Of a stretch of DNA of 64,000 nucleotides, positions 57,197 through 64,000 are shown in pieces. Under the pieces are notes generated by a model. That model saw only the letters and a list, made by a program, of their open reading frames with translations, ran no database searches and was not told the DNA's origin. The translations under genes and the position numbers were made by a program. The stretch is from Streptomyces griseus (lineage in GTDB: Bacteria > Actinomycetota > Actinomycetes > Streptomycetales > Streptomycetaceae), in contig NZ_MDKB01000002.1 in NCBI RefSeq assembly GCF_001715295.1, positions 184,499 through 248,498 on the forward strand, given 5' to 3'. The first letter of the stretch is position 1. The number at the start of each line of letters is the position of its first letter.

Positions 57197-57748
57197 TCAA
57201 CGCGCCGCCCACCACTCGTCGGCCAGTACGGCCCAGATCTCCTGGTCGTGCCGCTCGCCGCGGTAGAGGTTCGCCTGACGCCGTACGCCCTCACGGGTCA
57301 GGCCGAGCCGCTCGGCGGCCGCGGTGCTGCGGGTGTTGGCGGCGGACGCGATCCATTCCACGCGGTGCATCCCCCGCGTGTCGAAGGCCCAGTCGATCAG
57401 CCGCTGTGACGCGCGGTTCACCAGGCCGCGTCCCTGACCGGCCGGCTCCAGCCAGCAGCCGATCTCGCAGGTGCCGCTCCGCGCATCGAATATCCGGAAC
57501 ATGACACCCCCGACGAGCGTGCCGTCCAGCCAGATCCCGTAGATCCGACCGGTGTCGGCGGCCTGCTTGTCCGCGTACCCGCGCAGCAGTGCCCGGGCCG
57601 ATTCCAGGTCCGCGGCGGCGGCCGCGAAGGGGATCCAGGGGTCGACCAGGTCGCGCGCCCGGTCCATGTGGGCGAGGAACTCCTCCGCCTGCCAGGGTTC
57701 CAGCGGGCGGAGCTGCGCCCCGTCGTCACCCAGGGATACCGCGAACAT
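57197..57748 (-). CDS. GNAT acetyltransferase (RimJ/RimL-like)
   Basis: A 183-residue N-acetyltransferase. The acetyl-CoA loop region is IGCWLEPAGQGRGLVNRASQRLIDWAF, with the usual VEWIASAANTRSTAAAERLGLTREGVRRQ afterwards. ATG at 57746-57748 is chosen since GGAG is eight bases upstream. It probably acetylates a protein N-terminus or an amino compound. It converges on the sugar dehydrogenase gene; the 285-base gap between them holds GC-rich hairpins and no clear gene. Confidence 0.83.
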   Translation of the reverse strand: MFAVSLGDDGAQLRPLEPWQAEEFLAHMDRARDLVDPWIPFAAAAADLESARALLRGYADKQAADTGRIYGIWLDGTLVGGVMFRIFDARSGTCEIGCWLEPAGQGRGLVNRASQRLIDWAFDTRGMHRVEWIASAANTRSTAAAERLGLTREGVRRQANLYRGERHDQEIWAVLADEWWAAR

Positions 57749-57763
57749 GGTGCGTCTCCTCAC

Positions 57764-59983
57764 TCAGGGCGCGCGCTGCGCGACGGGCCGGTCCGCGTCG
57801 CCGGTGCGCTCCCCCGGGATCTTCGCACGGGCCCTCGGCAGGTCCGGCGGTTCGATGCTGATGCGGGGCAGCAGCCGGTCCAGCCGGGCGGGCAGCCACC
57901 AGTTGGCGCCGCCGAGGAGGTGCATCAGCGCGGGCACCAGCAGGGTGCGCAGGACGAAGGCGTCGAGGGCGACGGCCGCGGCCAGCGCGATGCCGAACAT
58001 CGCTATGACACGGTCGCCGCTGAGCACGAAGGCGAGGAAGACGGCGATCATGATGACCGCGGCGGAGTTGATCACCCGCCCCGTCTCGGCGAGGCCGACC
58101 CGGACCGCCGTGCGGTTGTCCCCCGTCTCCAGCCACTCCTCGTACATCCGGCCGACCAGGAAGACCTGGTAGTCCATCGAGAGCCCGAAGAGCACGGAGA
58201 CCATGATCACCGGCAGGAAGGGCTCGATCGGGCCGGCGCTGCCGAGGCCCAGCAGTTCGCTGCCCCATCCCCACTGGAAGACGGCGACGACGACACCGAA
58301 GGAGGCGGCGACGGCGGCCACGTTCATCACGGCGGCCTTCAGCGGAATGGCGAGGGAGCGGAAGGCCAGCAGCAGGAGCAGGCAGCCGAGACCGACGACC
58401 ACTCCGACGAAGAGGGGCAGTTTGCCGACGATGACCTCGGCGAAGTCGTCGTAGCCGGCCGTCACCCCGCCCACCTGCACTTCGAGCGAGGTGTTGGCCC
58501 GGGTCTGCGGCAGGACGTCGGTCCGCAGCCGGTCCACGAGTTCACTGGTCCGCTGCGACTGCGGAGCGGAGTCCGGGACCACGGTGACGAACGCCGTGTC
58601 GCCGCTGTTGTTGTACGTCACCGGGCTCACCGAGGCGACGCCACCGGTGCCGCGCAGCGTGGCGGGCAGACCGTCCAGGGCGAGCCGGTCGTCGGCTCCG
58701 TCGAGGTGGGCGGCGATGGTCAGGGGGCCGTTGACGCCGGGCCCGAACCCCTCGGCGAGCAGGTCGTAGGCCTGCCGGGTGGTGGCCGCGGCCGGGTTGT
58801 TCCCCTGGTCGGAACTGCCCAGGTGGAGACCGAGGGCGGGCAGCGCGATCACCGCCATGACGGCCGCGGCGACCGCTCCGAGGAGCTTGGGGTGCCGCTC
58901 GACGAAGCCGGACCACCGGGCGGCGAAGCCGGTGGTCCGTTCCGGCCCCGGCCCCTGCTCGGCGAGCTGCCTGCGCTCGCGCCGGCTCAGGGCCCGCATG
59001 CCGATGAAGGAGAGCAGGGCGGGGAGCAGGGTGACGGAGGCGGCGACGGTCAGCATCACGGTGAGCGCGGCGGCGAGGGCGACACCGTTGAGGAAGCCGA
59101 GCCGCAGGACGAGCATGCCGAGCAGGGCGACGCAGACGGTGGCCCCGGCGAAGACGACGGCGCGCCCGGTCGTGGCGACGGCGTTCTCGGCCGCTTCATG
59201 GACGGACAGGCCGCGGCGCAGGCCCCGGCGGTGCCGCGTGACGATGAACAGGGCGTAGTCGATGCCGACACCCAGGCCGACCAGCATGCCCAGCATCGGC
59301 GCGAAGTCGGCGACGGTCATCACGTGACCGAGGAGCGCGATACCGGCGTAGGCGGTGCCGACGGAGACCAGGGCGGTGGCGACGGGCAGCAGGCTGGCGG
59401 CGAGGGATCCGAACGCGAGGAAGAGGACGACCGCGGCGACGACCACCCCGACGGCCTCCGCGAAGTGGACGGACGGCGCCTCGGTCAGCGCGATCGCGGG
59501 GCCGCCGAGCTCGACCTGCAGCCCCTCGCGCTCGGCCGCCTTCGCGGTGTCGACGACGGCCTGGACCTGCTCCCTCGGGAGGTCACCGGTGCGGCGGTCG
59601 AAGGTGATCGTGGCGTACCCGGTACGGCTGTCGGCACTGATCTGCCCCGTCCCGGCCGCCCCGTAGGGTCCGCTCACGCCTCCGACGCCGGGCAGCGCGT
59701 CGATCCGTTCGAGGGTGCGGGTCATCGTCCGTTCGATGCCGGAGGCGCGGACGGAGGAGCCCGTCGTGTGCCAGACGACGGTGTCGGTGTCACCGCCCAG
59801 GTTCGTGAAGCCCTCCGTCAGGATGTCGCCGGCGCGGCCCGCCTCGGTGCCCGGGACCTCGTAGTCGTCGGTGTACGCGGAACCCGCGAAGCCCGCCGCC
59901 GTGGCGGTGCCACCGAGGGCGGCGAGCCAGACGAGGACGGCGGCGAGACGGTGCGCGAGGCACCAGCGAGCGATGGCGGCCAA
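57764..59983 (-). CDS. MMPL-family RND exporter
   Basis: A 739-residue membrane transporter with the two-times-six helix layout of MMPL proteins. The first helix is followed by a large extracellular domain (about 45-170). Helix block one carries the proton-relay region LGVGIDYALFIVTRHRRGLRRG. The second extracellular domain (about 385-520) and block two (FGLSMDYQVFLVGRMYEEW) follow. Such pumps export lipids, siderophores or antibiotics. TTG at 59981-59983 with AGGAG eight bases upstream is the best start. It lies 15 bases before the GNAT gene, so they form an operon. Confidence 0.88.
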   Translation of the reverse strand: MAAIARWCLAHRLAAVLVWLAALGGTATAAGFAGSAYTDDYEVPGTEAGRAGDILTEGFTNLGGDTDTVVWHTTGSSVRASGIERTMTRTLERIDALPGVGGVSGPYGAAGTGQISADSRTGYATITFDRRTGDLPREQVQAVVDTAKAAEREGLQVELGGPAIALTEAPSVHFAEAVGVVVAAVVLFLAFGSLAASLLPVATALVSVGTAYAGIALLGHVMTVADFAPMLGMLVGLGVGIDYALFIVTRHRRGLRRGLSVHEAAENAVATTGRAVVFAGATVCVALLGMLVLRLGFLNGVALAAALTVMLTVAASVTLLPALLSFIGMRALSRRERRQLAEQGPGPERTTGFAARWSGFVERHPKLLGAVAAAVMAVIALPALGLHLGSSDQGNNPAAATTRQAYDLLAEGFGPGVNGPLTIAAHLDGADDRLALDGLPATLRGTGGVASVSPVTYNNSGDTAFVTVVPDSAPQSQRTSELVDRLRTDVLPQTRANTSLEVQVGGVTAGYDDFAEVIVGKLPLFVGVVVGLGCLLLLLAFRSLAIPLKAAVMNVAAVAASFGVVVAVFQWGWGSELLGLGSAGPIEPFLPVIMVSVLFGLSMDYQVFLVGRMYEEWLETGDNRTAVRVGLAETGRVINSAAVIMIAVFLAFVLSGDRVIAMFGIALAAAVALDAFVLRTLLVPALMHLLGGANWWLPARLDRLLPRISIEPPDLPRARAKIPGERTGDADRPVAQRAP

Positions 59984-60199
59984 CGGACGTGCTCCTGAGG
60001 GTTCGTGGATACTTGTCCCGAGTTGACGTGCCGAACCCTGGAAAAGCCTCACATGACCTGAGAACAGCCACTCTCGCAGGCGGATGTGATCCTTTGTCCC
60101 TTTCGTGGCCATGGTCACACCACCGGCCGCTCCCCCGCCACCGCCGGCGCCTCGCCGCCCCTCCGTCACCGGCCGCCGCACCGCCTCCAGCCGTCGCGA

Positions 60200-62308
60200 T
60201 CAGCCCGAGACGCTCGCCCTGCCGTTCTCGATGTGCCCCATCAGCCGGCGGCGGAACGCGTCCTCCCCGTCGGCCGTGACGGCGAGGTCGTACCAGCCGT
60301 GCGCGTCGGCCGCCGAGTGCACCACCGTACGGCTGCGCCCGGGCTTCACCTTGACGGTACGGCTCCAGTCGCGCAGGTCGTCCTCGTCGACGTACCCCAG
60401 CGGCCGCACGGTGAAGGTCAGCGTGCGCCTGCCGTGGTTGCGCAGGGTGACGTGCAGGTCCCGTTCGCGGGCGTCGATGCGGGAGGAGACCTCGGCGGCG
60501 CCGTCGGCGGCCCCCTCGAACTCCCGCCGGAAGCCGTTCGGCCCGGTGACCGTGAAGCGGTACCCCCCGCCGGTCAGCGGCACCGTCCACCGGCCGGTGC
60601 CGCTGACGTCCTGGTGCTGCGGAGCGGGGAACTCGTTCGCGTAGGGGTAGAGCGCGAAGTGCGCCGAGGAGCGGCCGGTGTTGCTGAGAGCCACCAGGAG
60701 GCCGCCGTCCACCCGCCGCGCCTCCGCGTCCGGCTGGTACGGCAGGGGCCTGGCCGGGCGGGTGCCCGCTTCCTGGACGGGCATGTGCTGGACGGCCGGC
60801 GGCCGGGGCTGCCAGCGTCCGCCGAACGGCGGGATGGCACCGGGCTGTCCCGTCTCCGGCCGGCGCCGCGGCCGGGTGAAGTCGAAGGCCGAGGTGAGGT
60901 CGCCGGTGACCTTGCGCCGCCAGTCGCCGATGTTGGGCTCCTCCACCCCCGTCCAGCGCTCGAGGAAGCGGATCACGGAGGTGTGGTCGAAGACCTCGGA
61001 GCACACGTACCCGCCGACCGTCCACGGGGAGACCACCAGCATGGGCACCCGCACGCCGAGACCCGTGGGCTTGCCCTCCCACTGCTCCTCGGTCACCTCC
61101 GGGGGAGCGACCGGCGGCGGCACGTGGTCGAAGAAGCCGTCGTTCTCGTCGTAGTTGATGAGGACGACGGTGCGCCGCCACACGTCGGGGTGCCGGCCGA
61201 GGGCGTCCAGGATCTTGTAGACGACCGTCGCGCTGTGCACCGGCGAGGAGACGCTGGGGTGCTCGGAGTCCACCGCCGAGGGGACCAGGTAGGAGACCTC
61301 GGGCAGCGTCCCCGCCGCCACGTCCTCTGCGAACGCGTCGGCGAGGGTGCCCGGCTCGACCCGGCGCAGCCCCCGCTCGAAGAGGCTGCGTTCGGCCGGT
61401 GTCAGGGTGGCGACACCCTCCTCCAGCAGGCCGAGCAGCCGCTCCCGCTCGTCCGGCGCGTCCGCGTCGCGCACGGTGGCGTAGAAGGACTCCATGTAGG
61501 TGTGGCCGCCGGTCCTGGCCAGCGCCTTGCGGGCGATGGCCTTGAAGGTGGCGAAGAACTCGATCTGGTTGTCGGTGAAGTTCTCCCACTCGGTGTACGT
61601 CTTCCAGGTCCGTCCGGCCTTCTCCAGCCGCTCAGCGTAGGTGCCCCAGTCGTACCCGGGATGGGTGCCCTCGTCGTAGGCGTCGTTGCCCACGGCCCGC
61701 TTGCCGTTCGCCTCGTCGCCCGTCCTGCCGCTCCACAAGTGGTTGCGGTTCGGGCTGGTGGAGGTGTGGATCGAGGAGTGGTAGGCGTCGCAGACGGTGA
61801 AGGTGTCGGCGAGTTCGTAGTGCAGCGGGATGTCGCGGCGGTCGTAGTACGCCATGGTGGCGGCCGTCTTCGCGGTGACCCAGCCGTTCATCCAGCCCCC
61901 GGCCCAGGCCTTGGCTCCCCCGCTCCAGGAGTGGTCCAGGGCCCCGATGTACTGGAGGTCCTTCTTCTGCGCCTCGGCGGCCTCGCGTACCGGGAACGGC
62001 AGGACGGTGCTGCCCAGCGGACCGGGCTGCGCGAAGACCGGCTTGCCGGAGGGCAGTTCGACCGCGTTGCGGTCACCGAAGCCGCGCACCCCGCGCAGGG
62101 TCCCGAAGTAGTGGTCGAAGGAACGGTTCTCCTGCATGAGGATCACCACGTGCTCGACGGCGTCCAGCCCCGCGGCACCGGGACCGGGGGCGGGCTGCGC
62201 GGCGATCGCGGCCTGGAGCGAGGGGGGCAGGAAGGATCCCGCCGCCGCGGCGCCCAGCGCGCCCCCGCCGAGCGCGAAGAGCCGTCGCCGTGTCATGTCC
62301 GTGGTCAA
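60200..62308 (-). CDS. Tat-exported phosphocholine-specific phospholipase C
   Basis: A 702-residue non-haemolytic-type phospholipase C of the acid-phosphatase-like superfamily. The Tat signal is DMTRRRLFALGGGALGAAAAGS. The catalytic/metal segment is MQENRSFDHYFGTLRG (E60, N61), then HTSTSPNRNHLWSG, YDENDGFFDHVPPP and two C-terminal beta domains (about 490-700). It should release phosphocholine from lipids, helping phosphate or lipid acquisition. The start is TTG at 62306-62308, five bases after GGAGG; the ATG four codons later has poorer spacing. The next gene upstream is an ArsB-like permease in the same direction, about 120 bases away. Confidence 0.9.
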   Translation of the reverse strand: MTTDMTRRRLFALGGGALGAAAAGSFLPPSLQAAIAAQPAPGPGAAGLDAVEHVVILMQENRSFDHYFGTLRGVRGFGDRNAVELPSGKPVFAQPGPLGSTVLPFPVREAAEAQKKDLQYIGALDHSWSGGAKAWAGGWMNGWVTAKTAATMAYYDRRDIPLHYELADTFTVCDAYHSSIHTSTSPNRNHLWSGRTGDEANGKRAVGNDAYDEGTHPGYDWGTYAERLEKAGRTWKTYTEWENFTDNQIEFFATFKAIARKALARTGGHTYMESFYATVRDADAPDERERLLGLLEEGVATLTPAERSLFERGLRRVEPGTLADAFAEDVAAGTLPEVSYLVPSAVDSEHPSVSSPVHSATVVYKILDALGRHPDVWRRTVVLINYDENDGFFDHVPPPVAPPEVTEEQWEGKPTGLGVRVPMLVVSPWTVGGYVCSEVFDHTSVIRFLERWTGVEEPNIGDWRRKVTGDLTSAFDFTRPRRRPETGQPGAIPPFGGRWQPRPPAVQHMPVQEAGTRPARPLPYQPDAEARRVDGGLLVALSNTGRSSAHFALYPYANEFPAPQHQDVSGTGRWTVPLTGGGYRFTVTGPNGFRREFEGAADGAAEVSSRIDARERDLHVTLRNHGRRTLTFTVRPLGYVDEDDLRDWSRTVKVKPGRSRTVVHSAADAHGWYDLAVTADGEDAFRRRLMGHIENGRASVSG

Positions 62309-62429
62309 TTGAGCCTCCCGATTCCGTTCCTACGGCGGGAAACTAATCGCACCGGATGGCGCCGGGAAGACCGCCGTACGGCCTCCCGGTGAACGTCGGT
62401 CCGGCCGCCGCGCACACCGGGAACCAGCC

Positions 62430-63656
62430 TCATGTCCCGAAGAGGCGCAGGGACCCCCACAGCGCGACGGTCGACACCGCCAGCGTCGCCGGTACGGTCA
62501 GCAGTCCGAGCCGGGTGAAGAAGCCGAGTTCGACATCGGTTCCGTGGGCGTGCAGGATGCGGCGCCACAGCAGGGTGGCCAGGGAGCCGACGTAGGTGAG
62601 GTTCGGACCGATGTTCACCCCGATCAGTGCGGCGAGCAGCGGACCCGGGCCCGCCGCGGCGACGACCGGCAGGAGCGCCAGGACGGCGGGCAGGTTGTTG
62701 ATCAGGTTGGCCAGTACGGCGGCCACCGCGGCGACCGCCAGCAGTTCGGGCAGCGAGGAACCGTCCGGAAGGATGCGGCCCACCCAGTCGCCCAGCCCGT
62801 GGTCCACGACGGCTTTGACCACCACGCCCAGGGCCAGCACGAACAGGCAGAACAGCACGTTGGCCGACCGTGCCACCCGGGCGACCGTCGTCCTGCGCTG
62901 CGCCAGCGCGCGGACCGCGAGGACCGCGGCTCCGGCGAGAGCCGCCCACAGCGGCTCGGCGCCCGCGAAGGAGGTGACGACGAAACCGGTCAGGGTGAGG
63001 ACGAGGACGACGAGCGTGAAGACCGGGAAGCCGGGCCGGGCCTCCCCCGACTCCGGCGTGTGCGCGCCGGCCAGGAGGTCGGCGGCGAAGACCCGGCGGA
63101 AGACGAGGTACTCGACGGCGATGGCGGCCAGCCACGGCAGGGCCATGAGCGCGGCGAAGCGGGTGAAGGAGAGCCCGCTCGCGGTGAACGCCAGCAGATT
63201 GGTCAGGTTGGAGACCGGGAGCAGCAGTGACGCCGAGTTGGCCAGGTGAGCGCAGGCGTAGACGTGCGGGCGGGGGCGGGCGCCGACCCGGACGGCGGTG
63301 GCGAGGACGACAGGGGTCAGCAGGACGACCGTGGCGTCCAGGCTCAGTACGGCGGTGATCCCCGCGGCGACGGCGAAAACCCCGCCGAGCAGGGGCCCGG
63401 TCCGGCCGCCGCAGGCCCGGGCGACGAGGTCCCCGGCCGCAGCGAACAGGCCCTCGTCGGCACACAGCTGGGCCAGGACCAGGATCGCGGCGAGGAATCC
63501 GACCACCGGCAGCAGGCTCTCCACCTGAGCCCTGGCCTCGTCGAACGGCACCGCCCCGGCCGCGACGACCAGGACCGCCGCCGGAATCGCCACGGCCGCC
63601 TCCGGCCATCCCCGGGGGCGTACCACGGCACACGCCAGGACGGCGAGAAGCAGCAC
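62430..63656 (-). CDS. ArsB/CitM-superfamily membrane permease
   Basis: A 408-residue permease with about ten to eleven membrane helices. The family marks LPVVGFLAAILVLAQLCADEGLF, SLDATVVLLTPVVLATA, HLANSASLLLPVSNLTNLL and IGVNIGPNLTYVGSLATLLWRRIL are those of ArsB-like anion transporters. Arsenite export is possible, but no arsR or arsC is nearby, so another anion is equally likely. The GTG at 63654-63656 has no ribosome site. An in-frame CTG at 63687-63689 with GGAGG five bases upstream may be the real start, adding NTVAAGTLSAV. Confidence 0.8.
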   Translation of the reverse strand: MLLLAVLACAVVRPRGWPEAAVAIPAAVLVVAAGAVPFDEARAQVESLLPVVGFLAAILVLAQLCADEGLFAAAGDLVARACGGRTGPLLGGVFAVAAGITAVLSLDATVVLLTPVVLATAVRVGARPRPHVYACAHLANSASLLLPVSNLTNLLAFTASGLSFTRFAALMALPWLAAIAVEYLVFRRVFAADLLAGAHTPESGEARPGFPVFTLVVLVLTLTGFVVTSFAGAEPLWAALAGAAVLAVRALAQRRTTVARVARSANVLFCLFVLALGVVVKAVVDHGLGDWVGRILPDGSSLPELLAVAAVAAVLANLINNLPAVLALLPVVAAAGPGPLLAALIGVNIGPNLTYVGSLATLLWRRILHAHGTDVELGFFTRLGLLTVPATLAVSTVALWGSLRLFGT

Positions 63657-63844
63657 GGCGGACAGGGTGCCGGCGGCGACGGTATTCAGGGCGGCCTCCG
63701 GAACGGGGAGAGGGGACGGGCGACGCGATGACAGGGGCCGGGGCGGGCGACGGCGGCGGCGGCCGGCGGCCGGGTGCCGGGGCGGGCGACGGCGGCGGCC
63801 GGGTGCCGGGCCCGGCGAGGGGAACGGCCCGGTGGAAAACAGGC

Positions 63845-63877
63845 GGGCGGCGCATCCGGATCACGGATGCGCCGCCC
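63845..63877 (-). terminator. Terminator of gatB
   Basis: A perfect 14-bp stem (GGGCGGCGCATCCG, loop GATCA, complement 63864-63877) lies 16 bases after the gatB stop. Left of it, 63740-63810 holds a GC-rich direct repeat of about 30 bases (GGGCGGGCGACGGCGGCGGC) of no evident function. Confidence 0.8.
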
Positions 63878-63893
63878 CCAGGGACCCGGCAGG

Positions 63894-64000
63894 TCAGCCC
63901 TCGACGCCGAGCTTCTCCAGGATCAGCTCGCGCACACGCGCCGCGTCCGCCTGACCACGGGTGGCCTTCATGACGGCACCGACGAGCGCACCCGCGGCGG
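63894..64000 (-). CDS. gatB: Asp-tRNA(Asn)/Glu-tRNA(Gln) amidotransferase subunit B (C-terminal end)
   Basis: The last 34 codons of a gene that runs off the right edge: [34 protein letters not shown]. This is the C-terminal tail (YqeY-like domain) of GatB, which with GatC and GatA amidates misacylated Glu-tRNA(Gln) and Asp-tRNA(Asn). The motif [16 protein letters not shown] is diagnostic. The position beyond the ilv region agrees with the gat genes in S. coelicolor. Confidence 0.9.
   Translation of the reverse strand, partial: AAGALVGAVMKATRGQADAARVRELILEKLGVEG

Overview
The window is a very GC-rich stretch with strong third-codon-position GC, many GTG/TTG starts, Tat and lipoprotein exports and GGAGG-type ribosome sites. 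It is almost certainly a Streptomyces chromosome. The order accB, cimA, agmatine deiminase and urease-like genes, ilvE, leuB, pruA-putA, serA, ilvCNB, a GGDEF/EAL protein and gatB matches, from memory, the S. coelicolor SCO5535 to SCO5501 region in mirror orientation, so these genes form a conserved core backbone.

From 0.5 to 26 kb the backbone is interrupted by an accessory block rich in secreted enzymes. It holds a GH101 endo-alpha-N-acetylgalactosaminidase, a GH64 beta-1,3-glucanase, a small secreted M15-like protein, YceI, a thioredoxin-reductase-like/methyltransferase pair and a PPOX flavoprotein. These are followed by a seven-gene minus-strand operon: lipoprotein SBP, ATPase, two permeases, second ATPase, GH1 and GH3 glycosidases. 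The operon has a LacI regulator upstream and a divergent GH30 enzyme with a CBM13. The same 16-bp palindrome lies upstream of the GH64 gene and inside the 5' end of the SBP gene. This suggests one regulon for (fungal) beta-glucan breakdown and uptake. Two related hairpin repeats lie inside the operon, and one covers the ribosome site of a permease gene.

From 26 to 36 kb come cimA with a probable Ile-codon leader and attenuator, and a TetR gene with agmatine deiminase. Next is a urease-like pair whose catalytic subunit keeps the metal ligands but has lost the flap Cys-His, and which has no accessory genes beside it. Its gamma-beta subunit carries a long Gly-Thr repeat tail, and a TetR-type operator precedes the pair. 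ilvE, leuB and a 42-residue protein follow.

From 36 to 44 kb there is a TetR/GH3 beta-glucosidase pair, an AAC(2')-like acetyltransferase, and the proline catabolic operon putA-pruA. The PucR-type regulator beside it needs a -1 frameshift to be read whole and sits next to a perfect 34-bp palindrome. From 44 to 50 kb lie serA and the ilvBNC operon with leader peptide MRTRILVLGKRVG and an attenuator.

From 50 to 64 kb are a membrane diguanylate cyclase with a degenerate EAL domain, a 2-hydroxyacid dehydrogenase, an aldo/keto reductase, a PQQ-type sugar dehydrogenase lipoprotein, a GNAT acetyltransferase, an MMPL exporter, a Tat-exported phospholipase C, an ArsB-like permease and the 3' end of gatB. 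No rRNA, tRNA, CRISPR array or intact insertion sequence was seen. Several palindromic intergenic repeats look like small non-autonomous elements.
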